A stretch of DNA of 64,000 nucleotides, taken from NCBI RefSeq assembly GCF_009857535.1, contig NZ_WWCS01000012.1:1-64000 (forward strand). Reading direction: 5' to 3'. The translations under genes were made by a program, and so were the position numbers. This DNA is from Duganella margarita. Lineage in GTDB: Bacteria; Pseudomonadota; Gammaproteobacteria; Burkholderiales; Burkholderiaceae_D. Positions 42,082 to 51,379 of the stretch are shown one piece after another; the first letter of the stretch is position 1; every line of letters starts with the position of its first letter. A model generated the notes under the pieces. It made no database searches. It was not told where the DNA came from and was given only the letters and a program-made list of their open reading frames with translations.

Positions 42082-44151
42082 ATGAAAAACAAGCACATGG
42101 ACGCGGCGCAGGACGCCCAACGCCGATCGTTATTGAAACTGGGCCTGGCTTCAGGCCTTTCTGTCGGCGGTCTGCTGAGCGGATGCGGCGGCGATAGCGC
42201 CGGCGCCGCCGGCAACAGCGCCGTCACGCCGCCGCCGAACACGCAGATCTCCAGCTTCGCGCTGGCGGTGCTGCCGGACACGCAGTTCTATTCGCGCTAC
42301 GCCACCTCGTCGGAAAGCAACCAGTACGAGCGCCACTACGGCAACGAGCCGTACGCGGCGCAGACCACTTGGGTGGCACGCAATGCGCAGGCGCTCAACA
42401 TCCCATTCCTGATCCACCTCGGCGATGTGGTCGACCAGGTCGGCAAGCCGGAGCAATGGAAAGTGGCCGACAGCGCCATGCAGGTGCTGGAGGCGGCCAA
42501 GGTGCCATACTCCATCCTGGCCGGCAACCATGATGTGCTCAACGACATCGACTACGACAGCGATCCGACCAAGGGCACCGACACCCAGCGCGTGCTGGCC
42601 AACGAGCCATACCTGCAATGGTTCAGCGCCCGCCGCGCGCAGCGCCAGGCCACTTTCGGCGCGCGCGACGACACCGGTTTCCACGAGTACCACATTTTCA
42701 AGGCGCAGGATCAGCAGTTCCTGGTGCTGTCGCTGTCGTGGCGCATCTCCGACGCCGGCATTGCCTGGGCGCGCAAGGTGCTGGCCGATCATCCGACGCT
42801 GCCGGCCATCCTGGTCAACCACCAGTTGCTGAATATCGCGCCGGACGCCGTCAGCCCGCTGGAGACCGGCTACGGCAAAATGCTGTGGGAAAAGCTGATC
42901 CGCGATAACGACCAGATCTTCATGACCCTCAACGGTCACCACCATGGCGGCGCGCGCCTGACCAAGACCAACAACTTCGGCAACGCGGTCGAGGAAATGG
43001 TGGTCGACTACCAGATGGCCTACCAGGGCGGCAACGGCCTGATGCGGCTGTACGAGTTCGACCTGACCAACAAGCAGATCAAGGTGCTGTCGTTCTCGCC
43101 ATGGGTGCCGATGAAGCCGGCCGACACGCTGAACGCCTTCGACCGCGCGGTGCTCACCGAGAGCAACCACAGCTTTACGATCAGCATGGACTTTGCCAAA
43201 CGGTTTGCCCGCTTTAATCCGACTTTTGGTGTCGGCAAGGCGACGGTGGCATCGTCGCTGATCGACCAGGCCAAGGCGCTAGTGTTGAAGGGCTATACCG
43301 AGCCGGCAGTGGCGGAACCGGTGCTGCCCAAGGACACCGACGATTATCCGAAAGTGGCGTCGACCGTGGCGCACTGGCGGTTCTACGGCGGCAGCGACGG
43401 CGCGGCGGTGCCGCCCGGCACGCGCATCAATGACGTCACCGGCGCCAATCCGCTGGTGCGCGACCAGCTCAACCAGGGCGGCATCGTCGGCGCCGCTGCC
43501 GGCGATGTTGTCTGGAGCAACGACCACCACCGCCTGTCTTCGGCGCCGGGATCGGTCGGCTTCCTGAATACCGACAAGAATGCACCGCGCCTCAGCTACT
43601 TCCTGACCGACGCCAGCGCCGCCATCAACGCCCAGACCTTCGCCACCACCGGCTACACGATCGAAGCGTTCATCAAGATCAACCCGGCGTGGGACAAGGC
43701 CAAGCATGCGTGGATGAACATCATGACGCGCGATGGCAAGCGCGGCAACCTGGCCGGCTTCGACGGTGGCGACCCGGAATCGCCGCCGCTGCTGTTCGCC
43801 ATATCGAGCCTGCGCGAAGTGCAATGGGAAGTGGTGCCGGCGGTCAGCGGCCAGCGCGACGCCATGGCCAGCTGGTCCGGCGAGATCATCGCCGGCAACT
43901 GGGTGCACATCGCCATCGTCAACGACCCGGTCACGCACGACACCATCATGTACGTGGAAGGTGCGCCGGTACTGCGCAACAGCAGCAACGTGGTTGGTCT
44001 GGCGAGCTTGTCGGCATCGTCGCCATGGGTGGTGGGCGGCGGCTCGTGGGATGGCGCGCGCGCCGACGGCTTCTTCGGCAATATCGGCGAAGTGCGCGTG
44101 GCGGCAGCCGCGTTGCCGGCAACCCAGTGGCTGACGGCGCGCCGCAGCTGA
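42082..44151 (+). CDS. Secreted metallophosphoesterase with LamG-like domain
   Basis: 689 residues. N-terminal RRSLLKLGLASG (Tat-like) with a lipobox-like LLSGCG suggests export and lipid anchoring. Residues about 60-310 are a calcineurin-type phosphoesterase: LPDTQFY, GDVVD, AGNHD and GHHHGG metal motifs. Residues about 430-680 form a concanavalin/LamG-like fold (GYTIEAFIKINPAW, NWVHIAIVND, GNIGEVRVA). It is an extracellular phosphatase or nuclease type enzyme with a binding module; substrate unknown. Confidence 0.85.
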   Translation: MKNKHMDAAQDAQRRSLLKLGLASGLSVGGLLSGCGGDSAGAAGNSAVTPPPNTQISSFALAVLPDTQFYSRYATSSESNQYERHYGNEPYAAQTTWVARNAQALNIPFLIHLGDVVDQVGKPEQWKVADSAMQVLEAAKVPYSILAGNHDVLNDIDYDSDPTKGTDTQRVLANEPYLQWFSARRAQRQATFGARDDTGFHEYHIFKAQDQQFLVLSLSWRISDAGIAWARKVLADHPTLPAILVNHQLLNIAPDAVSPLETGYGKMLWEKLIRDNDQIFMTLNGHHHGGARLTKTNNFGNAVEEMVVDYQMAYQGGNGLMRLYEFDLTNKQIKVLSFSPWVPMKPADTLNAFDRAVLTESNHSFTISMDFAKRFARFNPTFGVGKATVASSLIDQAKALVLKGYTEPAVAEPVLPKDTDDYPKVASTVAHWRFYGGSDGAAVPPGTRINDVTGANPLVRDQLNQGGIVGAAAGDVVWSNDHHRLSSAPGSVGFLNTDKNAPRLSYFLTDASAAINAQTFATTGYTIEAFIKINPAWDKAKHAWMNIMTRDGKRGNLAGFDGGDPESPPLLFAISSLREVQWEVVPAVSGQRDAMASWSGEIIAGNWVHIAIVNDPVTHDTIMYVEGAPVLRNSSNVVGLASLSASSPWVVGGGSWDGARADGFFGNIGEVRVAAAALPATQWLTARRS

Positions 44152-44217
44152 GCGAAGCGGCGTTGTCCACGTCTCTGCGGTAGTATTGGCAATTCGATAC
44201 TTTGCGGGGGCGGGGCC

Positions 44218-45054
44218 ATGGCGCGATGCGCGGGATGGGCGGTGGCAATGCTGGTGACGGCCGGAGCGGCGACGGCGCAGCAGGCGGCAGTGCCGGCGCC
44301 GGACTTGCCGTTGTGGGAGGCCGGCGTGTTCGGCGGCGCGGCATCGACCCCGGCCTACCCCGGAGCGGAGGATCGGTCCACGCGGGCGCTGGTGCTGCCG
44401 TTGCTGATCTATCGCGGCAAGGTGCTGCGCGCCGACCGCTCCGGCATCAGCGCGCGGCTGGTTAATACGGAGCGGGTCGAGTTCGACCTGGGATTTGCGC
44501 TATCGCTGCCGGCGCGGTCCGACGACGTGGCGGCCCGCGCCGGCATGCCGGACCTGAGGTCGCTGCTGGAATTCGGTCCGCGCATCAAAGTCTTGCTGGC
44601 GGAGCCGACCGCGCACAGCCGCTTGCGGCTGGAAGTGCCGCTGCGCGCGCCTGTCGAGCTGGGCAACGGCTTTCATCGCCAGGGGCTGGTGCTGGAGCCG
44701 CGCCTGGTATTGGAAACGGGCGGCGAGGGTGGTAAGTGGCAAGCCGACGCCAATCTCGGCGCGGTCGTCGGCAATGCCCGTCTGAACCAGTATTTTTATG
44801 AAGTGGCGCCGCAATACGCCTCCGCCACGCGGCCCGCCTATCACGCTGGCGGCGGACTGATGATGACACGGCTGGGTGTCAGCCTGTCCCGCCGGCTGTC
44901 GCCCGACTGGCGCGTGTTCGGCCTTGCCCGCTACGACAATTACACGCATGCCGCCAACCGCGAGAGTCCCTTGTTCCGCCGTAACAGCGGCATGTCGTTC
45001 GGCATTGGCTTTACGTGGACCGGCTACCGTTCGCAGGCGCGCGCCTGGGAGTAA
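44218..45054 (+). CDS. MipA/OmpV-family outer-membrane protein
   Basis: 278 residues with a signal peptide (VAMLVTAGAATAQ). WEAGVFGGAASTPAYPGAEDRS and the closing SGMSFGIGFTWTG strands match the MipA/OmpV family, beta-barrel proteins that may scaffold murein enzymes. GCGGGGGCGGGG upstream gives only a weak RBS. It ends 3 bp from the convergent TonB receptor. Confidence 0.87.
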   Translation: MARCAGWAVAMLVTAGAATAQQAAVPAPDLPLWEAGVFGGAASTPAYPGAEDRSTRALVLPLLIYRGKVLRADRSGISARLVNTERVEFDLGFALSLPARSDDVAARAGMPDLRSLLEFGPRIKVLLAEPTAHSRLRLEVPLRAPVELGNGFHRQGLVLEPRLVLETGGEGGKWQADANLGAVVGNARLNQYFYEVAPQYASATRPAYHAGGGLMMTRLGVSLSRRLSPDWRVFGLARYDNYTHAANRESPLFRRNSGMSFGIGFTWTGYRSQARAWE

Positions 45055-45057
45055 GCG

Positions 45058-47007
45058 CTACCAGTCGCGCCGCACGCGCAGCATGGCGAACGGCTGGGTA
45101 CGGGTGATGTTGTGCTCGACGAAATCGACGCCGCCGGCCAGGCGGTCGGCGGCGTAATGCATGCGGTCGTAGGTAATGGTGCGGCCGGCCAGATTGTTCA
45201 GCTCCAGGGTCACCATCAGATTGGGCAGCGGCTTGTAATTGACGAAGGCCCGTGCCCAGCCCGAGCCGCTGCTGGTGTCGCGCTCGGCTACTTGCCAACT
45301 GTCGTTGCTCCAGCCGTTGTCGACCGAAATGCCCCAGTTGGTGCGCTGCTGCGGCAAGTCCTGCGAGAATTCGACGCGCCACGACAGCGGTGTTTCGCCC
45401 GATAGCCGCCGCGTCGCCAGCGTGACTGGATCGGTGATCGAGGATGAACGCCAGGTGGTCGACAGCTTGAGCAGTCCTTGCGGCAGGGCCAGGTTATCGG
45501 TCGGCAGGTTCAACAGGCCGGTGACGCTGTCGGCGCTGGCGTCGCCGATATTGCCGGCCACGTCGTAAGTGTTGGTCACCGTGCGCACCGGCATGCGGTC
45601 GACCGCGTCGCTGATATGCGATTGCGTGTAGCTCAGCATGGCGGTGCCGCGCTCCCAGAACTTGTACTCGATCGCGCCTTCGCACAACCAGGTTTTGGCC
45701 GGCGCCAGATCGGGATAGTCGTCGCGAATGGCTTTGTTGGCGGGGTCGAAGTAGGCCGCCGCATCGCCAAAGTTCAGCTGGTTGACTTCGCGCTCCACGC
45801 GCAGCCGCAGTTGCAGCGACGGCAGCGGCGATAACGACAAGCGCAGGCGCGGCTTGGGATAGACGTGGGCCTTGGCCTCTGGCTGGTCGGCGCCTACGGT
45901 CAGGCTGGAATGCGCCACCTTCAGGCCGGCTTCGGCGCTGAGCGAGCTGTCGACCTGCCAGGCCGACGACAACTGGCCCTCGATGCGCGATTCCTGCACC
46001 CAGGCATTGGCTTGGTAGCTGGCGCTGGTTTCGTTGGTGTTGACCGCGCGCTCCAGGCCGCCCCGGACCACGACGCCGTCCGCCGGCTGCCAGCTTACCT
46101 GGCCGCCCAGCACTTGCTCGGTGGCCGAGGTGTTGGTGTAAGCGCGCGAGGTGTCGCTGCCGGTGATGGTGGCCGACTCGGCGCTGGTTTCCGAGCTGCG
46201 GTACAGCGCCTTCAGGTCGATGCTGGCGCCGTGGGCCAGGTCGCGGCTATACGTCAAACCCTGTTCGCGCGTGTGGCCGGCGTTGTCGTTGCTGGTCAGC
46301 GAGTGGCTGGCGGCGTCGAAGCTGGCTTGCGACTGGTAGGTCCATGGCAGCAGCGCGCCGTTCCACGTCAGCTGGCCGTCCAGCAGATCTTGCCCATAAC
46401 CGAGCTTGACGGCCGTATTCTCGGCCACGCCGGCGCCCGCTACCCGCACCTGTGCGGCCGGTGTCGGGCCGGTGAAGACGGTGGTGCGGGTGCCAAGCCC
46501 TTGTGCCATATCCGGCGAGCGGCTGCGGGACAGCAGGGCGGTGATGTTCTGGTCGCCGCGTTTCAGGCTGTAGTTGCCTTCGAGCGAAGGCGTCAGGCTG
46601 CCATCCGGCAGTATCGAGGTGGAGGCGGTAGTGCTCATGGAGACCAGGTCCATCTGCTTGAGCAGCAGATTGGCCACGGTCGGATAACCGAGCATGTCGA
46701 TGCCATTGGCGCCGCCGTTGATGACCTCGATGCGTTCCACCGCTGCGGTCGGGATGCGGCCCAGCACGTCGCCCAGCGCATCGTTCTTGGCGGCGGGGCG
46801 CTTGCCGTTGATCAGCACGTTGCCGGCGACACCGCGCCCGGCGTTGCCGCCATCGAAGGTAAAGCCCGGCAGACGGTTCACCATATCCATCGCGGTCGAA
46901 GCCTGGAACTGCCTGAAATAGTCCGGCGCATAGGACTGCGCGGCCACCTCGGCGGTGAGCGCACAGGCGAGCAGAACTGCGTGGCGGAGGAAGGTCGGCG
47001 GCGTCAT
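45058..47007 (-). CDS. TonB-dependent receptor
   Basis: About 649 residues with a signal peptide (FLRHAVLLACALTAEVAAQ), a plug domain (MDMVNRLPGFTFDGGNAGRG, VERIEVINGGANGIDM) and a long barrel. It ends in MLRVRRDW, a terminal aromatic for outer-membrane insertion. No long TonB-box extension was seen before the plug. It differs from the siderophore receptor at 27777 and resembles the small carbohydrate/unknown-substrate group. The start at 47007 is preferred over a TTG at 47022. Confidence 0.88.
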   Translation of the reverse strand: MTPPTFLRHAVLLACALTAEVAAQSYAPDYFRQFQASTAMDMVNRLPGFTFDGGNAGRGVAGNVLINGKRPAAKNDALGDVLGRIPTAAVERIEVINGGANGIDMLGYPTVANLLLKQMDLVSMSTTASTSILPDGSLTPSLEGNYSLKRGDQNITALLSRSRSPDMAQGLGTRTTVFTGPTPAAQVRVAGAGVAENTAVKLGYGQDLLDGQLTWNGALLPWTYQSQASFDAASHSLTSNDNAGHTREQGLTYSRDLAHGASIDLKALYRSSETSAESATITGSDTSRAYTNTSATEQVLGGQVSWQPADGVVVRGGLERAVNTNETSASYQANAWVQESRIEGQLSSAWQVDSSLSAEAGLKVAHSSLTVGADQPEAKAHVYPKPRLRLSLSPLPSLQLRLRVEREVNQLNFGDAAAYFDPANKAIRDDYPDLAPAKTWLCEGAIEYKFWERGTAMLSYTQSHISDAVDRMPVRTVTNTYDVAGNIGDASADSVTGLLNLPTDNLALPQGLLKLSTTWRSSSITDPVTLATRRLSGETPLSWRVEFSQDLPQQRTNWGISVDNGWSNDSWQVAERDTSSGSGWARAFVNYKPLPNLMVTLELNNLAGRTITYDRMHYAADRLAGGVDFVEHNITRTQPFAMLRVRRDW

Positions 47008-47137
47008 CCAAACATTGTGCAATGAACACCATCCAAGCGCAAGATACTTCAGTCCGCTAGAAGCAGAACGTACGCCTATAAAATTTGCTACATATCATTT
47101 CAATGTGATAAATTGATATCTTTTATTGGCAATCTCG

Positions 47138-47590
47138 ATGCGTTCATCGCCCATTTTTCGTCTAGCGCATGCCCGCGACATCCCGGCGATGTCAAAAATC
47201 CGCTTGGCCGTCACTGAGAATGCGTTGCGTGATCCGAGTCGCATCACCCAAAAAATGTATGAGGACTATCTGGAATTGCTCGGGCGCGGCTGGGTCTCTG
47301 AGGTTGACGGCGAAATTACAGGATTCTGCTACGCCGACAAATTCCAGTCCTCGATTTGGGCACTCTTCATGTCGCCAGAATTTGAGGGCCGAGGGCATGC
47401 AAAGCAATTATTGAAACTTGCCACTGAATGGCTTTTTGAGCAGGGTCATCAAGAGGTGCGACTCAGCACTGGAACGGGCACACGTGCCGAGCGGTTCTAT
47501 GCCGCCCAAGGCTGGAAACAAGAACGGATTGAAGGCAACGACGCCTTTTATTTGTTAGCGGCGTCTCGAATTACCCCCCAAGCTGCCTAA
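47138..47590 (+). CDS. GNAT-family N-acetyltransferase
   Basis: 150 residues with the GNAT core: an N-terminal FRLAHARDIPAMSKI, the acetyl-CoA loop SPEFEGRGHAKQLL, and ERFYAAQGWKQE as the C-terminal motif. Substrate unknown. Its codon use is visibly more AT-rich than its neighbours, as is the 130 bp before it, hinting at acquisition. Confidence 0.88.
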   Translation: MRSSPIFRLAHARDIPAMSKIRLAVTENALRDPSRITQKMYEDYLELLGRGWVSEVDGEITGFCYADKFQSSIWALFMSPEFEGRGHAKQLLKLATEWLFEQGHQEVRLSTGTGTRAERFYAAQGWKQERIEGNDAFYLLAASRITPQAA

Positions 47591-47625
47591 CAATGACGCG
47601 AGTGGATGCAATCCGGTGACGGGAA

Positions 47626-48030
47626 CTACTGCGTTACACGAAGCAGTACGTCTGTGTGGTGATGCCCGGTAAAACTTGAGAACAACTGTCCTCGCAACGC
47701 GACCTGCTTGCCAATCTGTGGCCGGAGCGAGTCATATTGGTCTGGCGTGAGGACAAGCTGAACTTCGTTCACCGAGTCATGCCCCTGCCGATCAGGGCCA
47801 CTATCTTGCTGGGTACATATACGCTGCTTGAGTGTTAAGTAAAAACCCGTCTCAGGCTCGTCGCCGTTGGCGACACTTTCAAAGTTGGGTTTGCCAGGGA
47901 AAGTAGCGCGGTGGAGCAATCCGGTCAGTGCCACGACATCCGGCTCATATTTCAGGCAATTCGTCGCGTTGGCTGACAGGTAGAACAGGCTGGCCAACGA
48001 CATGCTCAGAACCTTGATGCGGATATCCAT
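47626..48030 (-). CDS. DUF4431-like exported protein
   Basis: 134 residues with a signal peptide (LSMSLASLFYLSANA) and one N-terminal Cys. The C-terminal QIGKQVALRGQLFSSFTGHHHTDVLL suggests the DUF4431 family, a small beta-rich domain of unknown role. TAGGAGCG precedes the ATG at 48030. Convergent with the GNAT gene, with moderately lower GC. Confidence 0.72.
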   Translation of the reverse strand: MDIRIKVLSMSLASLFYLSANATNCLKYEPDVVALTGLLHRATFPGKPNFESVANGDEPETGFYLTLKQRICTQQDSGPDRQGHDSVNEVQLVLTPDQYDSLRPQIGKQVALRGQLFSSFTGHHHTDVLLRVTQ

Positions 48031-48092
48031 GGTCGCGCTCCTATCGTGTATAGCGCCAATCATATCCGGGTTTTGATCTCGCCCCACTAACC

Positions 48093-49133
48093 TTACACAT
48101 CTGTAAGGAGGTGGCCTCGGGCACTAAGCGTGCAGGGGGCGGCTCTGCTCAGCAAGTCATCGTGCACCGCGCGGCTCTCAAGCGTCATCCTGCGCCAGGC
48201 GCCGGGGGTTATGCCGGCCCAGTTTTTAAAGGCGGTCTGGAACGGGCTTTGCTCCGAGTAGCCCAGCAGGAACGCCACTTCGCTGACGCGGATCGCGGGA
48301 TCGGCCAGGTAATCCTTGGCGCGCTGGAATAGCGCTTCGTGCAGCAGCTTGCGAAAGCTGCTGCCTTGGTTGGTCAGCAACTGCTGTAGCTTGCGCGGCG
48401 ACATCTGCAATTCGTCCGCCACCGTCTCAACGCTGAGTTTGCCACTGGCCAGGCTGGCCGCGATGCGCTGCCGCACGCTACAGACGATGTCGCTTTCTTC
48501 GGCGCGCCGCAGTTGTTCTTCCGCTTTTTGCAGCAGGATCTGATTGGTGGCCGCATCGCCGAACAGCACCGCTTGCTCCAGGAATGCGCGTTCGAAGACC
48601 AGCTTGGTCATGGGTTGCGAAAACCTGGCCGGCTGGCCGAAGATTTCTCGATAGACCTCGGCGTTGACCGGGCGTGGAAAAGTGAAATGCGCTTCAAAGG
48701 TTTGTTGCGGCCGGCCGGTCAACTGGCGCGCCACGGCCGCCCACGAGGCCAGCGCCAGCTGCATGAAGATCGGCGAGACGGGGCCGAGGTACGGCAGCCA
48801 CTGCACTTCGGCGCATTCTTCCGTCACCGACAGTCCGGTGGCGTTGACTTCCTGTATCAGGCGCTCGTAGCGCTGCATCACGGCGATGGCCTGCTCGATG
48901 TTGATGCAACTCATCGCCGCAAAGCCGAGCACGCTGTAGTCGCTGGGCTGGATGGCGGCGCCCACGCGTAGCGGCAGGGCGGCGTCGCCGGTGAGCTCGA
49001 TGGCGTCCTCATACAGCGCAAGCCAGGCTTGCGCAGACATGGTTTGCGCCGGATCGGGCATCGCCTGTGCGTGGCCGTGGCGGCGTAAATAATTCAGTAA
49101 CGGCAGTACGATCGCTACCTTGACTTGCCCCAT
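48093..49133 (-). CDS. AraC-family regulator with Arabinose_bd-type sensor domain
   Basis: 346 residues: an N-terminal sensor of the OruR/ArgR-like type (about 15-200, AIELTGDAALPLRVGAAIQPSDY) and an AraC HTH (about 240-335, VETVADELQMSPRKLQQLL, VSEVAFLLGYSEQSPFQTAF). This sensor type often binds fatty acids or amino acids. It is 112 bp from the divergent amidase gene, the likely target. Confidence 0.9.
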   Translation of the reverse strand: MGQVKVAIVLPLLNYLRRHGHAQAMPDPAQTMSAQAWLALYEDAIELTGDAALPLRVGAAIQPSDYSVLGFAAMSCINIEQAIAVMQRYERLIQEVNATGLSVTEECAEVQWLPYLGPVSPIFMQLALASWAAVARQLTGRPQQTFEAHFTFPRPVNAEVYREIFGQPARFSQPMTKLVFERAFLEQAVLFGDAATNQILLQKAEEQLRRAEESDIVCSVRQRIAASLASGKLSVETVADELQMSPRKLQQLLTNQGSSFRKLLHEALFQRAKDYLADPAIRVSEVAFLLGYSEQSPFQTAFKNWAGITPGAWRRMTLESRAVHDDLLSRAAPCTLSARGHLLTDV

Positions 49134-49245
49134 GCTCTCACTGGCTCCGGATGTGCGCGAATTCTCAATTTTGGGAGGGATTCCCTCAAGACTGTCGGTG
49201 CCTTGCCTACGCATAATAGCTTGGGTCCACAAAATTAAGAAGTCC

Positions 49246-50655
49246 ATGCACAACTTTAAGCGTAACCTGCTGGAGCCGGATGCGGTCAGCCTGTTGGCTG
49301 ATCTGCGGCGCGGCGTGTTGACGTCGGTCCAGCTGGTGGAAGCGCATCTGGCGCGCATCGAGCGCACGCAGCCGCAAATGAACGGCGCCACGCAGCTTTT
49401 CCGCGATGCCGCGCTGGCCCAAGCGCAGCAGCTGGATCGTGGCGGCGATAAATCGCTACCGTTGTTCGGCTTGCCGTGCAGCGTCAAGGAGACGTTCGGA
49501 TTGGCCGGTGAACAGGTGACAGCTGGTTCGCTGCGCATGCAACCGGAAGTACATCGGCAGGACGCCGACATCGTCCAACGGTTGAAGGCAGCCGGCGCCA
49601 TCGTCATTGCGCGCAGCAATGTGCCGGAGTTTGCGATGACGGCCGAATCCGCCAATTTGCGTTACGGCCGCACCAGTAATCCTTTGGATCTGGCACGGGC
49701 GGCCGGCGGTTCCAGCGGCGGCGAGGGCGCGCTGGTCGGCGCGGGCGGCTCGGTGTTTGGCGTCGGCTCCGATATTCTTGGCTCGATCCGCATTCCAGCG
49801 GCGTTTTGCGGCGTGGTCGGTTTCAAGCCGCATTCGACGGCGGTCAGTCAGCGCGGCACCTGGCCTAGCGTCACCGGCAACACCAGCAGCTGGTTGGCGC
49901 TGGGGCCGCTGACACGCAGCGTGCGCGATGCCGAGCTGGTGTACAACGTGATCGCCGACCAGCCGGCGCCGCCGGGACGCGACGCAGGCGGACGTCTGAT
50001 CGTGCCACGCAACTTCCCGCTGACGATGCGCGCGCCCTGCATCGCCCAGGCGCTGGAAGCCGCCACGAGTGCGGTGCTGCGGCAGGGCTATCAGAAGGAT
50101 GCTCAGGACTTTGCCGAAACGCGCCAGCTCTACCTGAACATTCCCAAACTCATCCTCGATGATTTTTACGACGACTGGATACGGCTGCTGTCCACACCGG
50201 AATACGGCCGCTTTTCCCCATTCAAGGAATTACTTGCGCAACTGGTCGGCAAGCCGACCGTCGATTCCGGCCTGCTGCGCTGGACGCTGATCGCGCCGTT
50301 GCTCAGGCCGCGCAGCCCCGGCAAGGTTGCGGAAATCGCCGCCCGGTTCGCCGCTGCGCGCACGCGCTTCCATGCCATGCTGGGCGCCGATGGCGTCCTG
50401 GTACTGCCGACGCTTGGCCTGCTGGCGCCCAAGCACGGCGAAATGAACCGGCTATCGCTGAAGCCCGGCGTCAACGGGCTGTTCACCGCCCACACGCTGG
50501 GCAATTATCTGGACCTGCCCGCTATTGCGATCCCTGCCTGGAAGTTCCGCGACCGGCTGACCGGCCTGCCGCCGAGCATTTCGGTAATGTGCGCGCCGGG
50601 TGCGGAAGCGCGTCTGTTCGCGGCCGCCAAGCGGATCGAAGCGGCACTCAGCTAG
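49246..50655 (+). CDS. Amidase (amidase-signature family)
   Basis: 469 residues. The Ser-cisSer-Lys triad of amidase-signature enzymes is visible: Lys in CSVKETFG, cis-Ser in GGSSGGEGALVG and the nucleophile Ser in DILGSIRIP. No signal peptide. Close in size to fatty-acid amide hydrolase-like members. Expression is probably under the divergent AraC regulator. Confidence 0.92.
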   Translation: MHNFKRNLLEPDAVSLLADLRRGVLTSVQLVEAHLARIERTQPQMNGATQLFRDAALAQAQQLDRGGDKSLPLFGLPCSVKETFGLAGEQVTAGSLRMQPEVHRQDADIVQRLKAAGAIVIARSNVPEFAMTAESANLRYGRTSNPLDLARAAGGSSGGEGALVGAGGSVFGVGSDILGSIRIPAAFCGVVGFKPHSTAVSQRGTWPSVTGNTSSWLALGPLTRSVRDAELVYNVIADQPAPPGRDAGGRLIVPRNFPLTMRAPCIAQALEAATSAVLRQGYQKDAQDFAETRQLYLNIPKLILDDFYDDWIRLLSTPEYGRFSPFKELLAQLVGKPTVDSGLLRWTLIAPLLRPRSPGKVAEIAARFAAARTRFHAMLGADGVLVLPTLGLLAPKHGEMNRLSLKPGVNGLFTAHTLGNYLDLPAIAIPAWKFRDRLTGLPPSISVMCAPGAEARLFAAAKRIEAALS

Positions 50656-50734
50656 CACCATGCCTTTTGGCAGGGCCGTCGCCGCGCGCGCAGGCGGTAA
50701 GATCGCAGCTTCAATCATTCCCGAGGACGCGATC

Positions 50735-51364
50735 ATGACCGAGACCCAATCCACACCAGCACGTCTGCCGATCGGTTCCGCCGACGGCGTGGCATTCGAT
50801 GTCGTCGCCTGGGGCCCGGCCCACGCCGATGTGGACTTCAGCGTGGCCTGCATGTTTGAGCACGAAGTGGCTGGCGCCGCCATCGCCGGCGGCTTGCTGG
50901 AACTGGACGAGGCGCTGGGCAAGCAACTGACGCGCCTGCGCACCGACGGCTTTTTCGGCGGGCAGCCGATGGAAACCTTGCTGATCACGCGGCCGCCGGC
51001 CGGCGTGACGGCGCGCGCGGTGCTGGTCATCGGCCTCGGCGAGCCGGCCACGCTGGACGGCGAACGGCTGCGCCAGGCCGCCCGCGTCGCCATGCGCGAA
51101 GCGATCCGCTACGGCGCGCGCAGCATGGCCTTCGCGCCGAGCGTGCTCGACGCCGGCCACACCAACAATGCGGGATTGAACATGCAGGAAGTGATGCTGG
51201 ATGGGATGCTCAGCGCCTTGCGCACCGAGCTGGCGCTGGCGGCGGCCGGCCTGACGGCGCGGCCGGCGCTGCAGCAATGCACGTTCGACGTCGGCGCGCC
51301 GCGCCTGGCTGGCGCGGCGGAGTCCTTCGCAGCTGCCTTTGAAGGACTGTTCGAGGCCGACTAA
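50735..51364 (+). CDS. M17 aminopeptidase N-terminal-domain protein (no catalytic domain)
   Basis: 209 residues resembling only the N-terminal macro-like domain of leucyl aminopeptidase (LLITRPPAGVTARAVLVIGLGE, RQAARVAMREAIRYGARSMAFAPS). The zinc-binding M17 catalytic domain is absent and no downstream frame restores it. GAGGACG stands before the ATG at 50735. It may bind a partner or ligand; role unknown. Confidence 0.72.
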   Translation: MTETQSTPARLPIGSADGVAFDVVAWGPAHADVDFSVACMFEHEVAGAAIAGGLLELDEALGKQLTRLRTDGFFGGQPMETLLITRPPAGVTARAVLVIGLGEPATLDGERLRQAARVAMREAIRYGARSMAFAPSVLDAGHTNNAGLNMQEVMLDGMLSALRTELALAAAGLTARPALQQCTFDVGAPRLAGAAESFAAAFEGLFEAD

Positions 51365-51379
51365 CGCTTAGTGTAACGC

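Noticed and set aside
39372..42281. A 969-codon open frame on the minus strand opposite acnB
   Set aside because: It is antisense to a certain acnB gene, has low-complexity Arg/His/Gln-rich translation and no family; a GC-skew shadow.
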